A stretch of DNA of 64,000 bases from Halomarina ordinaria (GTDB lineage: Archaea; Halobacteriota; Halobacteria; Halobacteriales; Haloarculaceae), in contig NZ_JARRAH010000005.1 in assembly GCF_030553305.1 (NCBI RefSeq), forward strand, positions 43,751 to 107,750. The letters are read 5' to 3'. The translations under genes were made by a program, and so were the position numbers. This document shows positions 44,166-52,684 of this stretch, one piece after another. How positions within the stretch are numbered: the first letter of the stretch is position 1; every line of letters begins with the position of its first letter. A model generated the notes under the pieces. That model was not told where the DNA came from. It did no database searches and saw only the letters and a program-made list of their open reading frames with translations.

Positions 44166-45608
44166 TCACACTTCATGGAACTTCTTCAGTTGAGCCGTGA
44201 CAACTGTCTGTAAGAGTTCTCCCTGTTCGCTAATTCGTTTCAACCGTCCATCATCGACGATCCGGTCCATCATCGCAGCCGGATCTCCGGTGAACGTGAA
44301 CTCCATATACATCCCGCCCCCTCGCCCTCGACTCTTCCTAACCGTCGATATCAAACCATACGTCGAAAGCTCCTTGACGTACTTGACGTACGTCTCTCGG
44401 GTCATTTGGTCTGCGTCAAGTCTATCGGTAACCCACTGATACACTCGAAACCCAACCGGACTCGGGACTGAACTCCCTGTCTGCTTCGAATAGGAGGCAA
44501 CGGCTGCTGTCGCATACAGCGAAATTTTCTTTTGCGTGGTGAGTCCCTCAACGAGCTTCAGCGACCGATCTTTATCGATCTCCTCTTGGGATTCTCGGAC
44601 GTGTTCCTCGCGTACTCGCTCGTCGCCACGCTCATCGGCCAGGTCACCGGCGCCCCGGAACAGGTCGATCGCCTTCCGTGCATCGCCATGGCTCTGCGCT
44701 GCAAACGCGGCGACGAGCGGGATCACGTCATCATCTAGCGCTGTGGAGCGGAAGGCATCGCGCCGATTTTCAAGGATTTTGCGTAACTGATTGGCATCGT
44801 AATCGGGGAAGTAGACGTCCCGCGGATTGAACGAACTCTCTGCTCGCCCATCGATGTTTTCCATGAACTTCGGGTCGTTCGTGAGTGCTGCAACCGACAC
44901 ACGCCCTTGGATCTCGTTCGTATTGCTCGCGCGTGAGAGCTGGTACAGGAGCTTCGAATAGGCGGGCTCTTCACTCGTCTGTCGTCCGACTAGTAAATCG
45001 ATTTCATCGAGAACGAAGATGACTGAGTCGTAGTGTTCGTTAACGAGTTCGTACAACCGTCGATATTTCCGTTTCGTGGACACCCCCGTCTCAGGCACGC
45101 CGATGTCCGCCCCGACGTTTGTCGCGACACTCTGCACCAGTTCGTATACTGCTTGATCAAGGGTGTTTATCGGCTGGCAATTTATTTCAATGACACCAAA
45201 ACTCTCGCCTCTCGACCGGCAGAGATCGATGATCTGTTTCGTTACAGCACCAATGATGAGCGACTTTCCTGTTCCTGCGGGTCCGTACAGCAGCATGTTT
45301 GGAGGGCGATTCCCCTGGAGAGCAGGCCGTAGGAACGACACGACCGACTCGAGCTGGTCATCCCGACCGACGATTCGCTCCTCGTCGATGATCGTGTCCG
45401 GCTCTACGAGATTCCGGTTAGTGAAGACAGATACGCCACCCTCCTCATCGAGCATGTCCCGAATCGATCGCTGTGAGTCTTCGTCTACGTCTGCTTCTCC
45501 ACTCATCGGACTAGCGTTGACAGCACTCTCTCCTTTTTCAGCCTCCGGTTCAGGTTCTTCATCGTCTCGATGAGAGTAATTTGGTTCGTCCTGAGTGCTG
45601 TCGGTCAT
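44166..45608 (-). CDS. orc: Orc1/Cdc6 initiator of origin module 3
   Basis: From the ATG at 45608 the protein is 480 residues. A long acidic N-terminal extension (about 1-60, DEEPEPEAEKGE) precedes a canonical Orc1/Cdc6: GRDDQLESVVSFLRPAL, Walker A GPAGTGKS, Walker B IFVLDEIDLLVG, and a winged helix (YVKYVKELSTYGLIS). The longer upstream frame is not used because it crosses ORB-like elements. It differs from the two orc genes of modules 1 and 2, so it is a separate lineage. Confidence 0.93.
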   Translation of the reverse strand: MTDSTQDEPNYSHRDDEEPEPEAEKGESAVNASPMSGEADVDEDSQRSIRDMLDEEGGVSVFTNRNLVEPDTIIDEERIVGRDDQLESVVSFLRPALQGNRPPNMLLYGPAGTGKSLIIGAVTKQIIDLCRSRGESFGVIEINCQPINTLDQAVYELVQSVATNVGADIGVPETGVSTKRKYRRLYELVNEHYDSVIFVLDEIDLLVGRQTSEEPAYSKLLYQLSRASNTNEIQGRVSVAALTNDPKFMENIDGRAESSFNPRDVYFPDYDANQLRKILENRRDAFRSTALDDDVIPLVAAFAAQSHGDARKAIDLFRGAGDLADERGDERVREEHVRESQEEIDKDRSLKLVEGLTTQKKISLYATAAVASYSKQTGSSVPSPVGFRVYQWVTDRLDADQMTRETYVKYVKELSTYGLISTVRKSRGRGGGMYMEFTFTGDPAAMMDRIVDDGRLKRISEQGELLQTVVTAQLKKFHEV

Positions 45609-45745
45609 ACAACTACTGTTGCGGCGAGGAATAAAAAGTGTGACCCTCGTAGATGTATATCGACGACTCTTCAGAGCCGATGACCCGATATTTGGCGTTT
45701 CTGCATGCTTGATCGCTGTACCGATATCGGAGTGATTCATTGCAT

Positions 45746-45840
45746 ACACCCCCCACCTTCGATGTGTAAGCCAGACGTCTGACACCCCGCAATCGATGTG
45801 TAAAATCGGATCGCCTACCCCCCGTTGTCGATGTGTAAAT
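45746..45840 (+). repeat. Three tandem ORB-like elements 3c-3e upstream of orc 3
   Basis: Three direct copies of a C-rich stretch plus TCGATGTGTAA: CACCTTCGATGTGTAAG (45754-45770), GCAATCGATGTGTAAAAT (45789-45806) and GTTGTCGATGTGTAAAT (45824-45840). They lie 138-232 bp before the orc start and have the same direction as 3a. Confidence 0.7.
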
Positions 45841-45942
45841 ACGACTTCTACAGACTCTGGTATCCTCTTTTGCTACTGTCAGTACGTATCGGTCTCAATC
45901 CGAGGTATAACTACAATAATCTCGTCGTCCCCTCCATCCCTT

Positions 45943-45986
45943 CTTACCAAACAATAGAACCAGTGTCAATTCTACTGTTTGGTAAG
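45943..45986. promoter_or_regulatory. Antitoxin-operator-like palindrome, copy 3
   Basis: CTTACCAAACAATAGA (45943-45958) and TCTACTGTTTGGTAAG (45971-45986), a 16-bp inverted repeat with one mismatch and 12-bp spacer, extended on each side by TT/AA. It lies 160 bp before a different antitoxin type than copies 1 and 2. The spacer-distal TGTCAACGCAT after it is also shared. Confidence 0.7.
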
Positions 45987-46146
45987 AAGCCTAGTGGCGA
46001 ACTAGTGTCAACGCATAGAAAACGTCGTCGAAACGTCCGCGACGCACAAGCAGTACTACCATGAGTGGCCTCGGTATCACTGGTTTCGACGTATCATCAT
46101 GCACCCAAATCTTGACTCCCGTAGAGCGTCAACGCTGTCAACAGGG

Positions 46147-46377
46147 ATGTCGCATCAGGTCCGTCTCAAAGACGACGTATATGAACGGATCAAAGCAAGC
46201 AAACGCGACGATGAGTCATTCAGCGACGCCGTCGAGCGGCTCATTGGTGGGCGGTCGCTCCGAGAGCTCCGCGACGTCTTCGACGAGAAACAGGGAACCG
46301 AGATGCGGGATGCAATCGAGGCTGCCGACCGGACGGACCGCGACGACGTCCGTCAGATCGCAGAGCGCTTCGAATGA
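46147..46377 (+). CDS. VapB-like antitoxin (second type)
   Basis: A 76-residue protein starting MSHQVRLKDDVYERIKASKR with DESFSDAVERLIGGRSLREL, a short ribbon-helix-helix-like DNA-binding antitoxin typical of haloarchaeal VapB proteins. It is not similar to the antitoxins at 21264 and 24515. The last bases overlap the start of a broken VapC by 4 bp. The ATG at 46147 starts the conserved part. Confidence 0.8.
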   Translation: MSHQVRLKDDVYERIKASKRDDESFSDAVERLIGGRSLRELRDVFDEKQGTEMRDAIEAADRTDRDDVRQIAERFE

Positions 46378-46577
46378 TCGTCGACACGAGCTTTATTCTG
46401 GACGTCATCGACGATGTCGATGCTGCCGTCGCGAAGGAACGAGAAGTAGTGCCGGACCCGCCCGTACGTGTCTTTAGTCCCGCATCAAACCATCTGTGGT
46501 GCTTCTGTAAGCGTTACCCCTCGATGACTCTATCTCACATTCAGCCATCGGCTCACTTCTGTGACAGCCACGACTAG
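46374..46577 (+). pseudogene. Truncated VapC toxin
   Basis: It begins MIVDTSFILDVIDDVDAAVAK like an intact PIN protein and carries PVRVFSPASNHLW where homologues have the next strand, but then becomes Cys/His-rich and stops after 67 residues. The second half of the PIN domain with two or more catalytic acids is missing. A toxin-inactivating deletion or frameshift is likely, leaving the antitoxin as an orphan. Confidence 0.7.
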
Positions 46578-47062
46578 TGATCAGCGCTCGGGTTGACCGA
46601 CGTAAGATTCGGTTCATCGAATGTGAGCGCATCTTGTACTGCCACTGGGAGCTCCGGACGCGGCGCTGCTTCATGACGCTCGATTTTCTCTGTCTTGCGT
46701 GTGTTTTCGTACAGGGCACGAGCAATCGGGAGTCCACGGAGGTACTTGTAGTCGTAGAGAATCTCAACTCCGTGTTCCGTAAATCCGTAGAACTGGGAGG
46801 GCAGGTCCCGTTTTTCTCGGCTTGGTTCGTACGTGTACTGCGCCAGGAGCCCTGCCTCGATCAGTGTCTCTAACTGGTCTTTGATCGCCGCCTGGCTCTT
46901 GCCGACCATGTATTCGAGTTCGGCAAGGGACATGAGGTGGGCAGGATGTCCAAGCAACTCCTGGATGATGAGGTGGCGTGTGTCCTGCGAGAGGAGTTTG
47001 AAGAGCCGTTGCTGCTCTGCGAACGGCCCTGCATCAGCAGCTCCCGTGTCGCTCTCGCTCAT
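46574..47062 (-). CDS. ArsR-like winged-helix regulator
   Basis: From the ATG at 47062 the protein is about 162 residues. The N-terminal winged helix reads RLFKLLSQDTRHLIIQELLGH, LAELEYMVGKSQAAIKDQLE, AGLLAQYTYE with PSQFYGFTEHGVEIL as the wing. This form is common among haloarchaeal ArsR-type proteins without metal-binding Cys. It is divergent from the gene at 47178, which it may control. Confidence 0.82.
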   Translation of the reverse strand: MSESDTGAADAGPFAEQQRLFKLLSQDTRHLIIQELLGHPAHLMSLAELEYMVGKSQAAIKDQLETLIEAGLLAQYTYEPSREKRDLPSQFYGFTEHGVEILYDYKYLRGLPIARALYENTRKTEKIERHEAAPRPELPVAVQDALTFDEPNLTSVNPSADH

Positions 47063-47177
47063 GTGGACTGCTACGGTAAGCGCCGCTATAACGGTTCGGG
47101 TTGTCCACATTGATTTCTCTTCTGAAGACCAAGGTGGTTCAGAAGGGATATGGTGTAGTGGTTAGAACAGGGTACCG

Positions 47178-47978
47178 ATGAGTGGTCCCAGCCCACCGCC
47201 TGACGCGGCGGCCATCATGGAGCTCGTTCACGAGGCTGTTGGCGGCCTCGAACTCGAGCCCGCAGAGAAACGGGACATCTGGCGCTTCGTCCAGCGTGAG
47301 CTCCCGTATCTCTGGAGTCAGCGCACCTCGTATTTCATTCTCGGCAGCTACCGTGACCCGTACATCCGTCGCCTTCGTGCCGTGCAGAATGAACTCACGA
47401 AGCAGCTCGGGGCGTATCCCTTCGTCATGGGAGATCTTCTGGAGCTTCCAACCGACCGGCTCAACACGTTCGACATCATGTTTTCCTTGCTCGCGACGTA
47501 TACCGACTACATCGTCGGTGTGTTCGAGAAGGAGAGTGGTGGCGAGGCACCAGAGCTAGGCGAGATCGACGACGCACCCTACTTCGAGAAGTCATACGTG
47601 TTCCCGCGCGATTACACCTGGGTCTCCGAGTCGAATCTCGCGTCAGTACAGCACGTCATCCAGGCTGCCGTCGAAATCGCGTTCACCGATGAGTTGACGG
47701 ACGATGAGAGACAGACGGAAATGACGTCTCTCGTCGAGCGTGCGCGAAGTACTGGTATCGATATTACCGAACAGGAGGTCTGGGATGTGGTCGACGAGCG
47801 AGAGCGTGAGGACAACGCGCCAGCAACGTACAGCTGGGTCCATCTCAACAAGTTCCGAAAATTCGAACTGCACGGTCGATGTTTCCCCTGGACTACGGAA
47901 GAGGAGCTCCGAACCGAAGTTTCGGAGCTTCCCTCCCCAACACCACGTCCCGCATGGGAAGAGAGCGAGGAGCCGTGA
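47178..47978 (+). CDS. Uncharacterised haloarchaeal protein
   Basis: The 266-residue acidic protein starts MSGPSPPPDAAAIMELVHEA, with a core TSYFILGSYRDPYIRRLRAV, YPFVMGDLLELP and NTFDIMFSLLATYTDYIVGV, which has the alternating strand/helix look of a Rossmann-like or nucleotide-processing fold. I do not recognise the family with certainty. It is divergent from the ArsR-like gene, with 115 bp between the starts. A GATATGG box near 47147 may be its promoter. Confidence 0.6.
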   Translation: MSGPSPPPDAAAIMELVHEAVGGLELEPAEKRDIWRFVQRELPYLWSQRTSYFILGSYRDPYIRRLRAVQNELTKQLGAYPFVMGDLLELPTDRLNTFDIMFSLLATYTDYIVGVFEKESGGEAPELGEIDDAPYFEKSYVFPRDYTWVSESNLASVQHVIQAAVEIAFTDELTDDERQTEMTSLVERARSTGIDITEQEVWDVVDEREREDNAPATYSWVHLNKFRKFELHGRCFPWTTEEELRTEVSELPSPTPRPAWEESEEP

Positions 47979-48196
47979 CGGACGATGGGACCTTTTAAGT
48001 CGAATAGTTGACCTGCTCCACCTCGCACACAGCCCCCTCGTCCCAAGTGTATCGTGTCTCAAGTGAGTCCTCCAGCTGATGTAGGGGTACTAGTCTGTCG
48101 TTTGCGGTTTGGCTCTATTTCAAGTTGGTATTCGGGAAAACGATACTCTGAGGGAGCAACTCGACAGGAACCATCCATGTGCTGGCGGCTACCAAA

Positions 48197-48204
48197 TATT
48201 TATA
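48197..48204 (+). promoter_or_regulatory. TATA box of the SDR gene
   Basis: ATTTATAC lies 25-32 bp before the ATG at 48229, the typical leaderless spacing. It supports this start over the upstream in-frame ATG at 48109. Confidence 0.5.
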
Positions 48205-48228
48205 CCCACTGCGTCAGCACCGCCTTTC

Positions 48229-48996
48229 ATGGTACTTGACGCGTTCTCGCTTGAGGACTCCGTCGCGGTCGTTACTGGGGGAAGTCGTGGTATCGGCGAA
48301 GCCATCGCGATCGCGATGGCTGAGGCTGGTGCTAAGGTCGTCCCTGTCGCTCGATCAGAAGAGGCCCTCACTGCGACGGTAGATCGAATCGAGGCGTCCG
48401 GAGGTGACGCGCTCTCCCATCCGCTCGACGTAACTGACCAACAGGGTATCGAAGAGATGTTCGACGAAGTAGAATCGGTGTTCGGTGGTGTTGATGTGCT
48501 CGTCAACAACGCCGGCGTGAACCCGTTCTTCGGTGATGCACGGAACCTCGATATAGAGACATGGGAGCAGATCTTGTCGGTGAACGTAACGGGGTCGTTC
48601 AAGTGTGCTCGTGAGTTTGGTCGACGAGTATTCGATAGAGAAGACGAGGGTGTCATCGTCAATGTTGCAAGCGTGGGTGGCGTCGTCGCGCTTCCGTATC
48701 AGACACCCTATACTGCATCCAAGCACGCGATGGTCGGGATGACGAAGAGTCTCGCCGTTGAATGGGCTCCGGACATTCGTGTCAACGCTCTCGCTCCAGG
48801 ATACGTCGCGACGGAGTTCACCAAGGGGGTCCGCGAGAACGAGAGTATCCATGAGGACATCCTCGATACGATCCCGCAGGACCGATTCGCAGATCCCGAG
48901 GAAATCGCGTACGCCGCGGTCTATCTCGCGAGTGATGCCGCACGATACGCGACCGGTGAAGTACACGTCCTCGATGGCGGGATTTCTGCCCAATAG
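48229..48996 (+). CDS. Short-chain dehydrogenase/reductase
   Basis: The 255-residue protein has the NAD(P)-binding TGGSRGIGE, the NNAG element, catalytic Ser (NVASVGG) and YTASK (Tyr/Lys pair), and ends with a typical SDR loop DGGISAQ. It belongs to the classical SDR group of 3-oxoacyl-ACP reductase or hydroxyacyl dehydrogenase-like enzymes. It probably interconverts a hydroxyl and a keto group on a small or acyl-CoA substrate. Its position beside a MaoC hydratase and a ligase suggests beta-oxidation. Confidence 0.92.
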   Translation: MVLDAFSLEDSVAVVTGGSRGIGEAIAIAMAEAGAKVVPVARSEEALTATVDRIEASGGDALSHPLDVTDQQGIEEMFDEVESVFGGVDVLVNNAGVNPFFGDARNLDIETWEQILSVNVTGSFKCAREFGRRVFDREDEGVIVNVASVGGVVALPYQTPYTASKHAMVGMTKSLAVEWAPDIRVNALAPGYVATEFTKGVRENESIHEDILDTIPQDRFADPEEIAYAAVYLASDAARYATGEVHVLDGGISAQ

Positions 48997-49047
48997 CTCT
49001 CGAGGGTCCTTCCACCAGTCTGACCCGCTCGGGAGTAACCAGCGAAG

Positions 49048-49509
49048 TTAGAGCGCTTCATTCTCTCGGCAGGCGACAAGGAGTTTGTGCGTCTCAGCCA
49101 GAACAACGTCATCGTTCTGATCGATGAGTTCAACGCGCATCGTGATCAGACCCCAGTCATCGTTTCGTCGATCTTTCTGAATGATTTCTATTGCCGCGTG
49201 AACGCTATCACCAGGGGAGACCGCCCCTGGATACCGAACGTTGTCGTGACCGTAGTTCATCGCTAGGGCAGCATCCTCAGCGATGGCGTCGACGAGGAAT
49301 CCATCGGCGATTCCAAGAAGCAGAGTCCCCTGCAGAACTACATCATCAACAAGCGGGTGGTCTGCTGCGTACTCCCGGTCAACATGAATCGGATCTGTCG
49401 ATCCGGTAGCTCCGACAAACATCCGGATATCGGAGTCAGTTACCGTTCGGCCGTCTGTGACGAATTGTTCGCCGACTTCGAAACTCTCGTAATTGCGTCG
49501 CGTAGTCAT
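49048..49509 (-). CDS. MaoC-like (R)-enoyl-CoA hydratase
   Basis: The 153-residue protein has a single hot-dog domain with GSTDPIHVDREYAADHPLVD (the hydratase-2 motif, catalytic Asp and His) and NVRYPGAVSPGD. MaoC enzymes add water to an enoyl-CoA double bond, giving (R)-3-hydroxyacyl-CoA. It is convergent with the SDR. Confidence 0.9.
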   Translation of the reverse strand: MTTRRNYESFEVGEQFVTDGRTVTDSDIRMFVGATGSTDPIHVDREYAADHPLVDDVVLQGTLLLGIADGFLVDAIAEDAALAMNYGHDNVRYPGAVSPGDSVHAAIEIIQKDRRNDDWGLITMRVELIDQNDDVVLAETHKLLVACRENEAL

Positions 49510-49667
49510 ATTGAAACAGTTACCTTGATTTTTTGACTATTTTCGATGGTGTGTGGCACTTGGGTGCGTTACTCAGGTTTCAACCGTATCGTTATTTAGT
49601 GACAATAACGGTAACCATCTGGAAATTCAGTGTCATAGCAAAATTTCGGCCAGCTATGGATACGCCA

Positions 49668-49961
49668 CTAGTACTGTCGTTCGTCAGGCATAACGGGAAT
49701 AGTACCCTCCATATCCCGTGCATACTTGACCATATTCCCATAATCTCTTGCTAGTTCGCCAGATTTCCAGGCGGATAGAGGTTGTGAAGTTGTTGCTTCA
49801 ATCCACCCATCCGATTGCAATTGAGCTAAAACATTTTCTATCGTAGCTCGCTCAACATGATGCGCGGTTTCGCTCTCGACATCGGCCACAGAAAACTGTT
49901 GTTTCTCAATAGCTAGTCTGATTACAACCCCTCCGATATGTGCTGATGTATCATGTACCAT
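49668..49961 (-). CDS. Small winged-helix-like protein
   Basis: From the ATG at 49961 the protein is 97 residues: IGGVVIRLAIEKQQFSVADV, then HVERATIENVLAQLQSDGWI, a compact helix-turn-helix. It is presumably a regulator of nearby genes. The frame extends to a GTG at 50054 but the added part is not conserved in look. No metal or ligand motif seen. Confidence 0.6.
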   Translation of the reverse strand: MVHDTSAHIGGVVIRLAIEKQQFSVADVESETAHHVERATIENVLAQLQSDGWIEATTSQPLSAWKSGELARDYGNMVKYARDMEGTIPVMPDERQY

Positions 49962-50164
49962 AGACTCAGAACTACGCTCGAGCGGCTTATATCTATGGGA
50001 CACAGCGCAAGGACCATTAGATCCTTGCGCTCGGTCCATACTCACTGCCGTCACAGGAAGTGTGATATCTTTCGTCTTGTAGCAATCGCGCTAGCTGATC
50101 GAGACCAGAACCAGGTTTCCGTGCACCCCAGTCTGACCATCCGCGACTCTCGGCTTCAGTTGCC

Positions 50165-51784
50165 TCACTCTGTCAGCTTGTGGCGTTGAATCTTCCCTGA
50201 AACAGTCGTTGGGAATTCGTCGACGAACTCGACCTGTCGTGGGTATTTGTAGGCCGCCTCTCGATCCTTGACGAACTGCTGGAGATCGGTGACGAGCGTA
50301 TCGGAGGGAGTTACGTTCGGCTCCGGAACGACGAACGCTTTCACGATTGTCCCACGGTCGCTGTCGTCAACACCGACGACAACGGCATCGCTGACCGCCT
50401 CGTGCTCCCGGAGACTTGCCTCGATCTCCAGCGGACTAACACGATAGCCACTCGTGATGATAACGTCGTCGGCTCGTCCCTCGTAGTAGAGATACCCATC
50501 GTCGTCCATCGATCCGGCGTCGCCTGTCAACATCCAGTCGCCGACGAACAGGTCCTCAGTCAGATCCGGTTGGTTCCAGTACCCCAGCAGCATCGAGGGA
50601 TCCGGGCGTTTCACCGCGATGTGGCCGATCTCGCCGTTTTCGATGCGTTCACCCGTCTGCTCGTCGACGATCGCGATCTCGTGACCTGGACAGGGCTTTC
50701 CCGCCGCCGCGAGGTTGATTTCCATCTGTCGATGGTTCGTTCCCACCAGGAAGTTACACTCTGTCTGGCCGTAGATCTCGTTAACGAGTGCGTCCCACTC
50801 GGTCTCGACGAACTCAATGATGTCCTCGGTGACCGTTTCACCCCCACTCGGGACGACTTCGACGTCGAGGTCGTACGCTGAGGCATCGACCTGCCGGAGC
50901 AACCGCACCATCGTCGCCGTCAACAGCGGATTGGTGACACCATAGCGTTCCAGCAGGCTGTACACCGTCTCGGGATCGAACTGGCCGCCGTAACCGACCA
51001 CGGGTTGGCCGTGGTACCACGCTCCCCAGACGACTGCGAACAACCCACCGACCCATGACCAACCTGCGGGTGTGTAATGGACTGCATTCCCACCGGGGAA
51101 CTCGTTTATCATCTGCCAGCCAGGGATGTACCCAAACAAACTCCGATGGGCGTGGTGAGCCCCCTTCGGTTTCCCGGTCGTTCCGCTGGTATAGATGATA
51201 TATGCGGAGTCCTCTACAGCCGTCTCGACCGTCTCGAACCGTGGCGAGGAAGCAGCAATGCCATCGTCCCACGAAACCCCCTCGACGTCTTCAGGGTCGT
51301 CGACAGTAATGACGGTTTCAAGATGAGGCAGGTCCTCACGCAGTTCTTCGACGAGGTCCGCACGTTGTTCGTCGACGATAGCGACCTGCGTCTGTGAGTG
51401 ATCGAGACGGTAGTGGAGCCCCTCACTACCATACAACACTGACAGTGGGACCGAGACGGCTCCCAACTGCAGCACACCGAGATTGGCGAACAGTGTCTCG
51501 GGGCGCTGGGGGAGGACAATGCCGACCCGCGTGCCTCGTTCAACGCCGTGGTCTGCGAGGAGGTTAGAGACTCGATTCGCGACCCGCTGTATCTCCCAGA
51601 ACGTATAGGTCTCGCGGGCCCCATCCTCACTCTCATAGAATAGGCCAACGCGACGTTTTCCGTCGTCTCCGTCGGCCCACTGCCCACAGAGTGCGTCGGC
51701 CATGTTGAACGACTCAGGGATGTCCCACTCGAACTGGCGGTACGCCTCGTCGTATGAGTCGTACTGACTCAGATCGATGCGCAT
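50165..51784 (-). CDS. AMP-forming acyl-CoA synthetase 1
   Basis: From the ATG at 51784 the protein is 539 residues. The AMP-binding signature is AYIIYTSGTTGKPKGAHHAH near 185-205, followed by YGQTECNF and a C-terminal domain ending SGKIQRHKLTE with the conserved Lys. The layout is that of the acetyl-CoA synthetase or medium-chain acyl-CoA ligase group (GWSWVGGLFAVVWGAWYHGQ). It activates a carboxylic acid to the CoA thioester with ATP. The acid is unknown. It overlaps no neighbour and lies 54 bp from a SDR gene on the same strand. Confidence 0.92.
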   Translation of the reverse strand: MRIDLSQYDSYDEAYRQFEWDIPESFNMADALCGQWADGDDGKRRVGLFYESEDGARETYTFWEIQRVANRVSNLLADHGVERGTRVGIVLPQRPETLFANLGVLQLGAVSVPLSVLYGSEGLHYRLDHSQTQVAIVDEQRADLVEELREDLPHLETVITVDDPEDVEGVSWDDGIAASSPRFETVETAVEDSAYIIYTSGTTGKPKGAHHAHRSLFGYIPGWQMINEFPGGNAVHYTPAGWSWVGGLFAVVWGAWYHGQPVVGYGGQFDPETVYSLLERYGVTNPLLTATMVRLLRQVDASAYDLDVEVVPSGGETVTEDIIEFVETEWDALVNEIYGQTECNFLVGTNHRQMEINLAAAGKPCPGHEIAIVDEQTGERIENGEIGHIAVKRPDPSMLLGYWNQPDLTEDLFVGDWMLTGDAGSMDDDGYLYYEGRADDVIITSGYRVSPLEIEASLREHEAVSDAVVVGVDDSDRGTIVKAFVVPEPNVTPSDTLVTDLQQFVKDREAAYKYPRQVEFVDEFPTTVSGKIQRHKLTE

Positions 51785-51838
51785 GAATACAGCATTCGGG
51801 TCCACCGTGATTACTGTATGGGAACCTCTCGCATCCAA

Positions 51839-52594
51839 TCAAGCCATTGCATAGCCTCCGTCGATGATGAGGTTGTGGCCCGTCACAAACGAGGCGTCGT
51901 CGCTCGCGAGGAACGCGACGCCCGCCGCTATTTCGTCAGCATTTCCGACGCGACGCATTGGCGTCCGTCGCTCGGCGTAGTCAAGCGTTCCCGCATGTGT
52001 GTCCTCTCTGAACATGGGGGTATCGACGAATCCCGGCGAAACCGCGTTGGCTCGGATATCCTTCGTCGCATAGTCACGCGCGATCTGTTGCGTCAGGGCG
52101 ATAACGCCGCCTTTTGCCGCACTGTAGGACGCAGAATTTGGCGACCCTACGACCCCGAAAACGCTTCCGACGTTGACGAGCGCGCCGCCATCGGCATCAA
52201 GCATTCGTTCGACACCTGCCAGACAGCCGTGGTAGACACCCGTCAGGTTGAGTTCGACTGTCCCCTGCCAATTCTCCTCGTCGGTGTCCGTCAACGCGTA
52301 CGACGCTGCGCGTCCAGCGTTGTTAACGACGACGTCAACCCCGTCGAACGTCTCGACGGTCCGTCGCATCGTCTCGCGCATGTTCGTGAGATCAGTAACA
52401 TCTGTCTCGAAGAAGGCTGCTGACCCGCCAGTGTCGGTGATGAGTTCGTCGGTTGGGACAGCATCGGTTCGTGGAGTCCGCCTCACGTCGGCATTGACCA
52501 CCATTGCTCCTTCGTTCGCGGTTCGAATCGCGATCGCCCGACCGATTCCAGAACTCCCGCCGGTGACGACGACAACCTTGTCTTGAAGCCGCAT
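51839..52594 (-). CDS. Short-chain dehydrogenase/reductase
   Basis: The 251-residue SDR has TGGSSGIGR near 12, NNAG, and YSAAKGG as the Tyr-x-x-x-Lys pair, and ends DGGYAMA. It lies upstream of the AMP ligase gene on the same strand with a 54-bp gap, so the two may be an operon. A TATA-like TTTAC box lies about 26 bp before its ATG. Confidence 0.92.
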   Translation of the reverse strand: MRLQDKVVVVTGGSSGIGRAIAIRTANEGAMVVNADVRRTPRTDAVPTDELITDTGGSAAFFETDVTDLTNMRETMRRTVETFDGVDVVVNNAGRAASYALTDTDEENWQGTVELNLTGVYHGCLAGVERMLDADGGALVNVGSVFGVVGSPNSASYSAAKGGVIALTQQIARDYATKDIRANAVSPGFVDTPMFREDTHAGTLDYAERRTPMRRVGNADEIAAGVAFLASDDASFVTGHNLIIDGGYAMA

Positions 52595-52684
52595 ACCACT
52601 CTCGCCGACGTCGAGACGTAAACCGTTATCTGAACGACAAGGAGCAGTAGCTATTTGTGCAGGAAGCCGAGTTAGTAGGTAGCA

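Noticed and set aside
47146..47178. tRNA-like D-arm string TGGTGTAGTGGTTAGAAC
   Set aside because: No anticodon arm, T-arm or acceptor follows; it coincides with the promoter of the gene at 47178, so chance or a small remnant.
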